64,000 nucleotides of DNA from Aquabacter sp040049275 (GCF_040049275.1 NZ_JBDZDT010000003.1:641631-705630); one strand, 5' to 3'. Positions 48,617-61,358 are shown, counted from the first letter of the stretch. Numbers and translations: made by a program. The notes: generated by a model from the letters alone, not told the origin.

Positions 48617-50452
48617 TTGGACTTCCTCGTCGTCCAATTCCTCACCGGCCTCGCCAGCGCCTGCTCGCTCTTTCTCGTGGCGAGCGGGCTTTCGCTCATT
48701 TTCGGTGTCACCCGCATCGTCAATTTCGCCCATGGCGCCTTCTACATGGTAGGCGCCTATCTCGCCTTCACGCTCACCGAGCGCTGGGCGGGCGCGCTCG
48801 GCTATTGGGGCGCGCTTCTCTGCGCCGCGTTGATGGTGGGGGCGGCCGGGGCGGTGATGGAGATCCTGCTGCTGCGGCGCATTTATCGCGCGCCGGAGCT
48901 GTTCCAGCTCCTCGCCACCTTCGGCGTGACGCTCATGGTGGAGGATCTGGTCGTCCTCGCCTTCGGCCCGGAGGACCTTCTGGGCGGCCGCGCGCCGGGC
49001 TTCAAGGGCGCCGTCGACACCCTCGGCCAGGCTGTGCCGGCCTATGATCTGTTCCTGATCGCCCTCGCCCCCCTCGTGCTCGCCCTCCTCCACCTCGTGC
49101 TGCGCCGGACCCGCTGGGGCATCCTCGTGCGCGCGGCGACCCAGGACCGGGACATGGTGGCGGCTCTCGGCGTGAACCAGCGCTGGCTGTTCACCTCCGT
49201 CTTCGCGCTGGGCGCCGCGCTCGCAGGCCTTGGAGGCGCGCTGCAATTGCCGCGCGAGGCGGTGAACCATTCCATGGACATGACCATCATCGTGGAAGCC
49301 TTCGTGGTGGTGGTCATCGGCGGGCTCGGCTCCATCACCGGCGCCTTCCTCGCCGCCGTTCTGGTGTGCGAGCTGAACGCCTTCGGCATCCTCGTCTTTC
49401 CTCAGGTCTCGCTGGTGCTTGTGTTCGCCGTCATGGCCTGCGTGCTCGTGGTGCGCCCGTTCGGCCTTCTCGGGCGCGGGCAGGCGGCGGTGCGCGGCCC
49501 GAAAGGCGCGGCGCCGGCACCCTGGAAACCCTTCAGCGGCACCGAGCGGGGGTTCATCATTGCCGGCATCGCCCTGGCCGCCGCCCTGCCCTTCGCCGCC
49601 GGGCCCTATGTGCTCAGCGTCGCCTCCGAAGTGGCCATTTTCGCGCTGTTCGCGGCGAGCCTCAGCTTTCTCATGGGGGCGGGCGGCCTGCCCTCCTTCG
49701 GGCATGCCGCCTTCTTCGGCCTCGGGGCCTATGGCGCGGCCTTCGTGCTGAAATATGCGGGCCTGCCCATGGCCGGCGCATTGCTGCTCGGCCCGCTTCT
49801 GGGGCTTGCCGGCGCGATCCTGTTCGGCTGGTTCTGCGTGCGCCTGTCCGGCGTCTATTCCGCCATGCTGACGCTCGCTTTCGCCCAGATCGCCTGGGCG
49901 GTGGCGTTCCAATGGGTGGAGGTGACGGGCGGCGACAACGGCCTTCTCGGCATCTGGCCCGAGAGCTTCGCCCGCACGCCGCAGGGCTTCTACTGGCTGG
50001 CGCTCGGCGTTGCGGCCGCCGGCATTGCACTGCTGCGCATCATCGTCTTCTCCCCCTTCGGCTTCGCGCTCCGCGCCGCCCGCGACAGCGCCACGCGGGC
50101 CGAGACCGTGGGCATCAACCGTATGCGCGTGCAATGGGCGGGCTTCGCCATTGCCGGCCTGTTCGCGGCGGTGGCGGGCGCGCTGTTCGCATTTCTCAAA
50201 GGCAGCGTCTTCCCCGACACGCTGGGCATCCCCCTCTCCGTGGATGCCCTCGCCATGGTGCTGCTGGGCGGGGTCGAGACCGTGTCGGGCGCGGTGCTGG
50301 GCGCCATCGCCTACAAGCTCATGGCCATCTTCCTGGTGAGCGAGACCGACCAGTCGAAGCTTGTGCTCGGCGCCGTCATCGTCCTCCTCGTGGTGGCCTT
50401 CCCGCAGGGCTTAGGGGGCGCCCTCGTGCGCCTGCGCCGGAGGTTCGCATGA
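48617..50452 (+). CDS. Fused LivH-LivM type ABC permease
   Basis: A single 611-residue chain joining the two membrane subunits normally encoded by livH and livM. The LivH half (about 1-290) has GLSLIFGVTRIVNFAHGAFYMVGAY and GGLGSITGAFLAA; after a short linker (PKGAAPAPWKPFSG) the LivM half (about 310-611) has LSFLMGAGGLPSFGHAAFFGLGAY and the ATPase-contact loop RAARDSATRAETVGINR. The start is a TTG at 48617 with GGCGGAG about eight bases upstream; no ATG fits. The stop overlaps the ATPase start (ATGA). Natural H-M fusions occur in some transporters of this class. Confidence 0.92.
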   Translation: MDFLVVQFLTGLASACSLFLVASGLSLIFGVTRIVNFAHGAFYMVGAYLAFTLTERWAGALGYWGALLCAALMVGAAGAVMEILLLRRIYRAPELFQLLATFGVTLMVEDLVVLAFGPEDLLGGRAPGFKGAVDTLGQAVPAYDLFLIALAPLVLALLHLVLRRTRWGILVRAATQDRDMVAALGVNQRWLFTSVFALGAALAGLGGALQLPREAVNHSMDMTIIVEAFVVVVIGGLGSITGAFLAAVLVCELNAFGILVFPQVSLVLVFAVMACVLVVRPFGLLGRGQAAVRGPKGAAPAPWKPFSGTERGFIIAGIALAAALPFAAGPYVLSVASEVAIFALFAASLSFLMGAGGLPSFGHAAFFGLGAYGAAFVLKYAGLPMAGALLLGPLLGLAGAILFGWFCVRLSGVYSAMLTLAFAQIAWAVAFQWVEVTGGDNGLLGIWPESFARTPQGFYWLALGVAAAGIALLRIIVFSPFGFALRAARDSATRAETVGINRMRVQWAGFAIAGLFAAVAGALFAFLKGSVFPDTLGIPLSVDALAMVLLGGVETVSGAVLGAIAYKLMAIFLVSETDQSKLVLGAVIVLLVVAFPQGLGGALVRLRRRFA

Positions 50453-51180
50453 GCGCGCTGCTCGAAGCCGCCCACCTCTCGAAAGCCTATGGCGGCGTCG
50501 AGGCCGTGCGCGATGTCTCCTTCACGCTTGAGGCGGGCGAGATGCTGGCCCTCATCGGCCCCAACGGCGCGGGCAAGAGCACCTGCTTCGGCATGCTGGG
50601 CGGGCAGGTGAAGCCGGACCGCGGCGAGGTCCGCCTCGACGGCAGGCCCATCACCGGCTTTTCCCCCCGCAAGGTCTGGGCGCTCGGCGTCGGCCGCACC
50701 TTCCAGACCGCCGAGACCTTCGCCTCCATGAGTGTGGCCGAGAATGTGGAGACGGCGCTTCTCTCCCGCCCCGGCGACCGCAAGGCGGAAGCCCGGCGCC
50801 TGCTCTGCGTGGTGGGGCTGGCGGACGCGGCGGAGCGGCCGGCAGGTGAGCTCTCCTATGGCGACTTGAAGCGCCTGGAGCTGGCGCTCGCCCTCTCCAA
50901 CACGCCCCGCCTCCTTCTCATGGACGAGCCCACCGCCGGCATGGCCTCCGGCGAGCGCACGGCGCTGATGCGCCTCGTCGCGGATATCGCACGCGAGCGG
51001 CGCATGGGCGTTCTCTTCACCGAGCACGACATGGACGTGGTGTTCGCCCATGCCGGCCGCGTGCTGGTGCTGGACCGGGGCCGGCTCATCGCCGAGGGCG
51101 CGCCGGAGGAGATCCGTGCCGATCCTGAGGTGCGCGCCGTCTATCTCGGCGAGGGCCTCACCTTCTCCGGGGCGTCGTGA
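50449..51180 (+). CDS. LivG-type ABC transporter ATPase
   Basis: A 243-residue nucleotide-binding subunit: Walker A GPNGAGKST, Q-loop GRTFQ, signature LSYGDLKRLELA (LivG-like, degenerate LSGGQ), Walker B LLLMDEP and switch His in FTEHDMDVVF. Overlaps the permease gene by four bases and the next ATPase by one. Works with the LivF-type subunit to power uptake. Confidence 0.94.
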   Translation: MSALLEAAHLSKAYGGVEAVRDVSFTLEAGEMLALIGPNGAGKSTCFGMLGGQVKPDRGEVRLDGRPITGFSPRKVWALGVGRTFQTAETFASMSVAENVETALLSRPGDRKAEARRLLCVVGLADAAERPAGELSYGDLKRLELALALSNTPRLLLMDEPTAGMASGERTALMRLVADIARERRMGVLFTEHDMDVVFAHAGRVLVLDRGRLIAEGAPEEIRADPEVRAVYLGEGLTFSGAS

Positions 51181-51881
51181 TGCTGCGGGTCGAAACTCTC
51201 AACGCCTGGTATGGCGCCGCCCACATCGTCCATGATCTCAATTTCTCCATCGCCGCCGGAGAGGCGGTGGCGCTGCTCGGCCGCAACGGCGCGGGCAAGT
51301 CCACCACCCTGCGCGCCCTCATGGGCCTCGTGCCCCACCGCACCGGCACCATTTTTCTCGACGGCCGCGACGTCTCGAAGCTGGAGACCCACGAGCTCGC
51401 CCGCGCCGGCCTCGGCTATGTGCCCGAGGAGCGCCGCATCTTCACGGACCTGACCGTGATGGAGAATCTGGAAGTGGGCCGCCGCCCGCCGCGCCCCGGC
51501 CATGCGCCCTGGACGCCCGAGCGCCTGTTCGCCCTCTTTCCCAACCTCGCCGAGATGCGAAACCGCCCCGGCGGGCGCATGAGCGGGGGCGAGCAGCAGA
51601 TGCTGACCGTGGCCCGCACGCTCATGGGAAACCCCGCGCTCCTGCTTCTCGACGAGCCCTCCGAGGGCCTCGCCCCGCGCATCCTGGAGCAGATGGCGCT
51701 TGCGGTGCGCGCGCTGAAGGCGGAGGGCCTCTCCATCCTTCTCTGCGAGCAGAATTTCCGCTTCGCCGGCCTCATCTGCGACCGCGCTTATGTGATCGCA
51801 CGCGGCCGCTTGGTGTTCGAGGGCTCGTTCGCCGAGCTGGAGGGCGACCCGGCCCGGCGGGATGCCTTGCTGGCAGTGTAG
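51180..51881 (+). CDS. LivF-type ABC transporter ATPase
   Basis: A 233-residue nucleotide-binding subunit: Walker A GRNGAGKST, LivF-type GYVPEERRIFTDLTVMENL, signature MSGGEQQML, Walker B LLLLDEPSEGLAP. The ATG at 51180 overlaps the preceding stop (TGATG); a GTG one codon earlier is less likely. Last gene of the transport operon. Confidence 0.94.
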   Translation: MLRVETLNAWYGAAHIVHDLNFSIAAGEAVALLGRNGAGKSTTLRALMGLVPHRTGTIFLDGRDVSKLETHELARAGLGYVPEERRIFTDLTVMENLEVGRRPPRPGHAPWTPERLFALFPNLAEMRNRPGGRMSGGEQQMLTVARTLMGNPALLLLDEPSEGLAPRILEQMALAVRALKAEGLSILLCEQNFRFAGLICDRAYVIARGRLVFEGSFAELEGDPARRDALLAV

Positions 51882-51913
51882 GGCGCATCGGAATTTGGCC
51901 CCGGGAGATGGTG

Positions 51914-52867
51914 ATGTCCTTTACGGCCCGCTTCAGCCTGCGCCTTCCTCTCGCGATGATCGCTTTCATCCTCGCAGGGTCAGCGACGGCCGCTGACATC
52001 GCCGGCCTTGTGGACATCGGCGAGCGCCGCAAGATGTACCTGGAATGCAGCGGCGCCGGCTCGCCGACCGTTGTCCTCATCTCGGGCAAGGGCAATGGCG
52101 CCGCCGACTGGAGCGAAATCCTCGATCCCGCCGACCCGGCGCGGGCGGAGGCCTATGACGCGGTGGCCTGGGGCAAGGGCGACCTGCACCGCAGCCCATC
52201 GGCGGTGTTTCCGATGGTGGCCCGTTTCACCCGCGTCTGTGCCTATGACCGCCCTGGAACCCGGCTCGACGGAGCCGACCTGTCCACGCCGGTCGCGCAG
52301 CCGCACGCCGCCGACCAGGCGGCGGACGATCTCCATCGGCTGCTGATGGCCGCCGGCGAACGCACGCCCTATGTGCTGGTGGCCCATTCCTATGGCGGCG
52401 TGATCGCGACGCTGTTCACGCGCAGCTGGCCGGCGGACGTGGCCGGTCTCGTCATGGTCGATGCCGCAACGCAGCTCATCCGGGACGTGGCGCGCCCGCA
52501 GGCCGTCGCGACGTGGAGCGAGATCAACGAGAGGTCGGTACCGGCGGCGCCGGAAGCGGTCCGGCTCGCCGATGCGTTCGCCAAGATCGACGCCGCGGCG
52601 CCGCTGCGGGAGCTGCCGGCCGTGGTGCTGAGCGCCGACAAGCCCTGGCAACCACCCTCCGCCCCCGCGCCAAGCGCGGTGGCGACCGGCGTCACCTTCA
52701 CCGACTGGCAGGAATCCCAGAAGCTCCTCGCAGCGTCGCTCAAGGCGAGGCACGTGGAGCAGACGAACAGCGGGCACAACATCCACGCCTATGCGCCGCA
52801 ATTGGTCATCGATGCCATTCAGGCGGTGGTCGACGCAGTGCGCAGCGGTTCAGTACGAACGCCCTAG
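51914..52867 (+). CDS. Secreted alpha/beta hydrolase
   Basis: A 317-residue exported protein with an alpha/beta hydrolase fold. Signal peptide RFSLRLPLAMIAFILAGSATAA. Oxyanion/entry region VVLISGKGNGAADW, YDRPGT turn, nucleophile elbow VAHSYGGV (Ser), acid probably in VVLSADKPW, and His in NSGHNIHAY. Substrate unknown. I prefer the ATG at 51914, with GGGAG seven bases upstream, over 51908. It lies 32 bp after the transporter ATPase and may be co-transcribed. Confidence 0.85.
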   Translation: MSFTARFSLRLPLAMIAFILAGSATAADIAGLVDIGERRKMYLECSGAGSPTVVLISGKGNGAADWSEILDPADPARAEAYDAVAWGKGDLHRSPSAVFPMVARFTRVCAYDRPGTRLDGADLSTPVAQPHAADQAADDLHRLLMAAGERTPYVLVAHSYGGVIATLFTRSWPADVAGLVMVDAATQLIRDVARPQAVATWSEINERSVPAAPEAVRLADAFAKIDAAAPLRELPAVVLSADKPWQPPSAPAPSAVATGVTFTDWQESQKLLAASLKARHVEQTNSGHNIHAYAPQLVIDAIQAVVDAVRSGSVRTP

Positions 52868-52948
52868 GTCACAAGGGCTGGTATCGGAGCTGGTCGACAA
52901 TCAGGTTTGGCAGATACGGGCGACGGTGGCGGACCGGCCCGGCCGTTT

Positions 52949-52982
52949 CCCCCCTCCCTGCCTTCCCCCGCAAGGGGGAAGG
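52949..52982. repeat. Single arm of the composite palindromic element
   Basis: Includes a perfect 9-bp hairpin CCTTCCCCC-GCAA-GGGGGAAGG (52961-52982) preceded by CCCCCCTCCCTG, matching one side of the elements at 19681 and 58247. It lies between the convergent alpha/beta hydrolase gene and the end of the peptidoglycan hydrolase gene, 10 bp from the latter's stop. Confidence 0.65.
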
Positions 52983-52992
52983 AAAACGCGCT

Positions 52993-55209
52993 TCACCGCC
53001 CGGTATTCGCCGCCGTGCGGTGGTCCTGCGTGCGGTACTGGATGATGCGGTTGCTGAACAGCCGCGTCGCGAGCCCGACGCCCAGCACCACCAGCGATCC
53101 GCCAAAACCCGGGATCAGCGTCGCGGCGAGGCCGGAAAGGCCGGTGGTCAGCATTTCCATGGCCGGCACGTTCTGGAACAGTGGCGGGAGGAGATCGAAC
53201 ACCGTGTTCATCTGCTTCGGCGCGTTCATCACCGTCTCCGCGACCTGGAAGATGCGCGCGAGGTCGGGATTGCGCTCCAGGACAGCGGGCGGGAACACGG
53301 TCCGGAGCTGGTTCACGGCGGTCGCGATATTCGGCGTGACCGCGGAGGTGAGGCCCGCCTCCTGGAACTGCCGCAGCAGGCCGGCAAGCCGCGTCAGCTC
53401 CGCCGCATTCGCCGTCGTGGGATTGGTGAGCACCTGGCTCACGTCGTTCAGGAATTGCGGCCAGGAGGCGAGGAGCTGGGCCTGGGCGCTGGCCGTCTGG
53501 TTGTTGGCCACGCCCACCACCACGCTGTTGCCGATCCCCACCGAGCCGAGCAGCGAAGCGATGAGCGCCGCAAGCTTGCTCCGGCCGGCCGCGAGGATGG
53601 TGCGCGAGCCCTTCTTCGCCAGTTCCTCGGGCGTGATGTTCAGGCGGTCGCGGTCCAGCGGGCGGGGCGGCGCCCGTTCGAGCGCTTCCCACGTGGTCTC
53701 GTCCACCACACCCGTGGTGGGCAGCCCCATATCCGCCTGCAGGGAAAGGACGGCCTCCCGCGTCAGGCGGCCGAAAATGCCGTCCACGTCGCCCACCTGA
53801 TAGTCGATGGCCACCAGGGCCTCCTGGAGCGCCCGCACCTGGGGCCCCCGGCTACCGACCGCCAGGACGGCCCCGGCCTCAACACTTGTGACCTGGATGC
53901 CGGTCACCTGGACACCCGTCACCTGCGCGCCCGCCACTTGCGCGCCGGGCTGTGCTGCGGCCGAACCGGCGGGCGGGGGGATGAAGACGTTGTCCACGAA
54001 GGGCGGGGGAAACATGGTGGAGGGGGTCATGGGTGGGGGCGAGACAGGCCCCGGCGTGCGGCTGCGGGCAAAGCCCATGGCGACGCTCTTCACCTCGTTC
54101 AGCCGGTTCATCCAGCCCCTGCCATATTTTCCAAAGCCGGGCCGCCCGCGCAGATAGGCCTCGGCGATCTCGGCGAAATCGCCGACCGCTTCCTCCAGAT
54201 TCCCCCGGCGCGCGGCGTTCACGGTAGCCGGCCCGATGATGCCGTCCACGGCGAGCCCCACGCCCTGCTTGTTCAGGGCCTGCTGGAGGGTCCGCCCGCC
54301 CCGGCCGAGGCCGGCGAGGATGGAGGTGTCATAGACCATCTGGGCGATGGCGAGCGGCAGCTCCCCGCAGCGGGCCGGCTTCCAGTAGAATTCCATGAAG
54401 ATCTGGCGCGCCTCGGGCCGGGGGAGGTCCGCCACCTCCTGCACCGACACATTCCGCTTCCGCCACCGCGCGAGGTCCCCGATGGTGATGCCGAAATTGG
54501 TGGCGCCGCCGGGATCGTCGGGATCGTTGTCGAACGTGCCTTCCCATTTCTCGATCACCGGCTGGCACTTCTCGAAGACACCCAGCTCACCGGCAAAGGC
54601 CGCCATTTCCGGCAGGGCGATCTCTTCTTCCGCCCAGGACGTGACAAGAGGCCCATCGGGGCTGAAGCCCCGCACGCTCAGCCAGTCGATGCCGGTGGCA
54701 AGCTCGGCCGGGGTGACGTCCAGCTCGAAATGCATGGCGTCCTTCTTGGTCTCCCAATGGCCGCCCCATTCGAAGACGCCATCGCCGCCTTTGGTCTTGA
54801 TGGCGATGACGTCCGCGATGATCTCCGGGGTGAGATCCGTATCCGCCCGGCCGAGCCGCACCTCCTTGCCGCGCTCCTCCTGCGTCGCCTTGCTGGACCA
54901 GCGCACGGCGCGCTTGTCCGGCGTCTCCAGATAGGGATTGGTGCTGGCATTGACGTCGAGGACGATGCCGAAGGAATGGAGGCTCGGCCCGGAGCCGCCG
55001 GTGATCTGCCGGCAGCAATAGCCGTAAGTATCGGCCTTCCGCACATTATAGCGGTGATGCTTCAGCACGCAGGCGAGCGCCCGCCAGGCATCCCGCGTCG
55101 GCGGCGCGACCTCCACCTCGTCCGGGCCGAAACCGACCCGGACCATGGCGCCGTCGTCACATTGAAAGGCTTTCCAATTCTGGCGCTGCTGCGCTGTCGT
55201 CTGCCCCAT
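52993..55209 (-). CDS. Multidomain peptidoglycan hydrolase: M15-type peptidase, GH108 lysozyme, PG-binding, C-terminal hydrophobic segments
   Basis: A 738-residue fusion without a signal peptide. Residues about 35-170: M15/VanY-like D-Ala or L-Ala-D-Glu peptidase with zinc ligands H78, D85 (SLHSFGIVLDV) and H160 (MHFEL). Residues about 215-375: GH108 lysozyme with E223 in KWEGTFDNDPDDPGGATNFGIT and a PG_binding_3 region (ALNKQGVGLAVDGIIGPAT). A Pro-rich linker holds a five-residue repeat (GAQVA-GAQVT-GVQVT-GIQVT, 422-441). Residues 448-510: PG_binding_1. The last 230 residues contain two hydrophobic stretches (about 545-567 and 687-718). Looks endolysin-like, but there are no other phage genes nearby. 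Fold names are from motif recognition; export route unknown. Confidence 0.82.
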   Translation of the reverse strand: MGQTTAQQRQNWKAFQCDDGAMVRVGFGPDEVEVAPPTRDAWRALACVLKHHRYNVRKADTYGYCCRQITGGSGPSLHSFGIVLDVNASTNPYLETPDKRAVRWSSKATQEERGKEVRLGRADTDLTPEIIADVIAIKTKGGDGVFEWGGHWETKKDAMHFELDVTPAELATGIDWLSVRGFSPDGPLVTSWAEEEIALPEMAAFAGELGVFEKCQPVIEKWEGTFDNDPDDPGGATNFGITIGDLARWRKRNVSVQEVADLPRPEARQIFMEFYWKPARCGELPLAIAQMVYDTSILAGLGRGGRTLQQALNKQGVGLAVDGIIGPATVNAARRGNLEEAVGDFAEIAEAYLRGRPGFGKYGRGWMNRLNEVKSVAMGFARSRTPGPVSPPPMTPSTMFPPPFVDNVFIPPPAGSAAAQPGAQVAGAQVTGVQVTGIQVTSVEAGAVLAVGSRGPQVRALQEALVAIDYQVGDVDGIFGRLTREAVLSLQADMGLPTTGVVDETTWEALERAPPRPLDRDRLNITPEELAKKGSRTILAAGRSKLAALIASLLGSVGIGNSVVVGVANNQTASAQAQLLASWPQFLNDVSQVLTNPTTANAAELTRLAGLLRQFQEAGLTSAVTPNIATAVNQLRTVFPPAVLERNPDLARIFQVAETVMNAPKQMNTVFDLLPPLFQNVPAMEMLTTGLSGLAATLIPGFGGSLVVLGVGLATRLFSNRIIQYRTQDHRTAANTGR

Positions 55210-55275
55210 GGCAGCCTCCGCCGCCCTTAGAGCCTGGTCGCCTCCGCTCCGCCCAGCTCTAGGCTGAATTCAATC

Positions 55276-55327
55276 TGAGGACTCTTGTGTCCTCAAACCC
55301 CCCTTAAGGGGTACGCCATAAGGCGTA
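55276..55327 (-). terminator. Cluster of three hairpins after the hydantoinase gene
   Basis: Reading along the plus strand: TGAGGAC/GTCCTCA (55276-55295), CCCCTTAAGGGG (55300-55311) and TACGCC-ATAA-GGCGTA (55312-55327), the last touching the hydantoinase stop codon. Together they probably end or process the hydantoinase transcript before the hydrolase gene. Confidence 0.55.
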
Positions 55328-59119
<3,792 letters not shown>

Positions 59120-59450
59120 GAGACCCGTCCTCGGTGAAATGATGTTGGCCCGTTTCCTGCTTTGGATGCGGGGCGTGGCTGTCCGAATTCGCGCGTCAAG
59201 CCAGGCTCGCGCTGCGACAGGTGTCAAAAGAAGTCACGGACCGTGAAAAACGTCAACATTTTGTTGACGAAACGATGAGAACGGGCAAGCTTATCGGCAG
59301 CAAGAGTGCTGCACCCTTTGGGCAGACGGCACCGCCGACCGGAATGAGGGGTCCTATGAAAAGCTGGGATTGCGCCGCGCGCGCAATGGGCAGGGCGCGT
59401 GGCATGCGCGCCCGTTTTCACGCTGCGCTCAAACCTGCGGGGAGCGCGCG
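59120..59450. other. Divergent promoter region hydantoinase / TRAP transporter
   Basis: 331 bp without a gene. It holds two neighbouring dyads (59234-59269) near the middle, in a locally AT-richer stretch, then a GC-rich leader towards the TRAP start. Likely houses both promoters and the shared control site. Confidence 0.6.
59234..59269. promoter_or_regulatory. Two adjacent palindromes, probable operators
   Basis: TCACGG-A-CCGTGA (59234-59246) and CGTCAACA-TTT-TGTTGACG (59251-59269), both perfect, centres about 20 bp apart (two helical turns). The TTGACG within the second could be a -35 for the TRAP genes. The winged-helix protein at 62404 is the obvious candidate to bind, by context only. 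Confidence 0.55.
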
Positions 59451-59996
59451 ATGATCCGGCGCCTCCTCGACGGCCTCTATCTCGTTTCCGGCTGGCTGGC
59501 GGGCCTGTTCCTGCTGGCCATCTTCGTCCTGATGATGCTGCTCTCCGGCGGCCGCTTCGTCGGGTTCAACATCCCGGCGGGGGACGATTTCGTCGCCTGG
59601 TGCATGGCGGCCACCGCCTTCCTCGGCCTCGCCCACACCTTCAAGTCCGGCGAGTTGATCCGGGTCGGCCTCATCACCGACAAGCTCCGTGGCAAGGCGA
59701 AGTGGGTGATGGAGATCATCTGCCTCATCATCGGCACCGGCTTCACCGGCTTCTTCGCCTGGAACGCCGTGAAGCTCACCTACGAGTCATACCGTTTCAA
59801 CGACATGGCCCAGGGCGTGCTCGCCGTGCCGCTCTGGATTCCCCAGCTCGGCTATTGCGGCGGCCTCGTCATCCTGCTCATCGCCTTCGTGGACGAGTTG
59901 GTCCATGTGGGCCTCGGCGGCGAGCCGCGCTACGAGAAGCCCCCCGCCACCACCGCCGAAGAGGTGGTGGAGCGCGCGGTGCAGAGCGGGATCTGA
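59451..59996 (+). CDS. TRAP transporter small membrane subunit (DctQ type)
   Basis: A 181-residue protein with four hydrophobic segments (about residues 10-32, 42-62, 83-105, 123-150) and the DctQ pattern including AWCMAATAFLGLAHTFKSGELIRVGL. The ATG at 59451 has GGGGAG nine bases upstream. Forms the membrane complex with the large subunit, which starts five bases later. Confidence 0.92.
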   Translation: MIRRLLDGLYLVSGWLAGLFLLAIFVLMMLLSGGRFVGFNIPAGDDFVAWCMAATAFLGLAHTFKSGELIRVGLITDKLRGKAKWVMEIICLIIGTGFTGFFAWNAVKLTYESYRFNDMAQGVLAVPLWIPQLGYCGGLVILLIAFVDELVHVGLGGEPRYEKPPATTAEEVVERAVQSGI

Positions 59997-60000
59997 TCCG

Positions 60001-61308
60001 ATGGAAATGATCGAGATCTCCGCGCTTCTGCTGCTGCTCCTCGCCGTGCTCCTGGGCGCCGGCGTGTGGATCGCCATCTCGCTTCTGGCGGTGGGCTATG
60101 TGGGCATGCATTTCGTCGGCGGGGGCATCCCCACCGGCTCGGTGCTCGCCACAACCATCTGGGGCAATTCCGCTTCCTGGACGCTGGCCGCTCTGCCGCT
60201 CTTCATCTGGATGGGCGAGATCCTGTTCCGCACCCGCATGTCGGAAGAGATGTTCCGGGGCCTCGCGCCCTGGCTCAACTGGATTCCCGGCCGGCTCATG
60301 CATGTGAACGTGCTGGCCTGCGGCATCTTCGGCTCCGTCTCCGGCTCCTCCGCCGCCACCTGCGCCACCGTGGCCAAGATCGCGCTGCCGGAGCTGAAGA
60401 AGCGCGGCTATGACGACATGGTCTCGCTGGGCTCGCTGGCGGGCGCCGGCACGCTGGGCATCCTCATTCCGCCCTCCATCACCATGGTGGTCTATGCGGT
60501 GGCGGCCAACGTCTCCATCATCCAGATCTTCCTCGCCGGCTTCCTGCCCGGCTTTCTGGTGATGGCGCTCTATTCCGGCTACATCGCCGTCTGGTCACTG
60601 CTGCACCCCAAGCGCACGCCGCCGGCCGACCCGCCCATGTCGTTCCGGGAGAAGCTGAAGGAATCGGCGAATCTGGTGCCGATCACCCTGCTCATCCTCC
60701 TGGTCTTCGCCTCGCTGATGTTCGGCTGGGCCACCGCCACGGAGTGCGCCGCGTGGGGCGTCATGGGCTCGCTCCTCATCGCCTGGTGGCAGGGCTCCCT
60801 CACCTTCGCCTCCTTCTGGGCCAGCGTGATGGGCGCGACGCGGCTCACCTGCATGATCATGTTCATCCTGGCGGGCGCGTCCTTCATGTCCACCTCCATG
60901 GCCTATACGGGCATCCCGGTGGCACTGGCGAGCTGGGTGGACAGCCTGCACCTCTCGCCCTACGCGCTCATCGCCGCGCTGACCGTCATGTATATCGTGC
61001 TCGGCGCGGCGCTCGACGGGCTCTCCATGATCGTGCTCACCACCTCGGTGGTGATCCCCATGATCAAGACCGCCGGCTTCGATCCCATCTGGTTCGGCAT
61101 CTTCCTGGTGCTGGTGGTGGAGATGGCGGAGGTCTCCCCGCCCGTGGGCTTCAACCTGTTCGTGCTCCAGACCATGTCGGGGAAGGATTCGAACACGGTT
61201 GCGCTGGCGTCCCTCCCATTTTTCTTCCTTCTCGTTGCGGCAGTCGCCATCATCACCGTGTTTCCGCAGATCGTGATGGTGCTGCCTCAGATGGCCTTCG
61301 GCCCATAA
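60001..61308 (+). CDS. TRAP transporter large membrane subunit (DctM type)
   Basis: A 435-residue permease with about 11-12 transmembrane helices. Family features: TTIWGNSASWTLAALPLFIWMGEIL, GIFGSVSGSSAATCATVAKIALPE, LGSLAGAGTLGILIPPSITMVVYA and MAEVSPPVGFNLFVLQ. The ATG at 60001 is certain. Carries solute using a sodium or proton gradient. Confidence 0.95.
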   Translation: MEMIEISALLLLLLAVLLGAGVWIAISLLAVGYVGMHFVGGGIPTGSVLATTIWGNSASWTLAALPLFIWMGEILFRTRMSEEMFRGLAPWLNWIPGRLMHVNVLACGIFGSVSGSSAATCATVAKIALPELKKRGYDDMVSLGSLAGAGTLGILIPPSITMVVYAVAANVSIIQIFLAGFLPGFLVMALYSGYIAVWSLLHPKRTPPADPPMSFREKLKESANLVPITLLILLVFASLMFGWATATECAAWGVMGSLLIAWWQGSLTFASFWASVMGATRLTCMIMFILAGASFMSTSMAYTGIPVALASWVDSLHLSPYALIAALTVMYIVLGAALDGLSMIVLTTSVVIPMIKTAGFDPIWFGIFLVLVVEMAEVSPPVGFNLFVLQTMSGKDSNTVALASLPFFFLLVAAVAIITVFPQIVMVLPQMAFGP

Positions 61309-61358
61309 GCTTCAAACACCCGTTTTCAATGCTCGACGACAACCAGAGGACCAACGAT

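Noticed and set aside
52993..55209. Prophage or gene transfer agent lysis cassette
   Set aside because: The hydrolase is endolysin-like, but flanking genes are metabolic and transport genes; no capsid, tail, portal or integrase sequence is present.
52513..55230. Plus-strand open frame of 905 codons opposite the peptidoglycan hydrolase
   Set aside because: The minus-strand frame has catalytic motifs and a sensible start; the plus-strand one overlaps the alpha/beta hydrolase gene in another frame and has no recognisable content.
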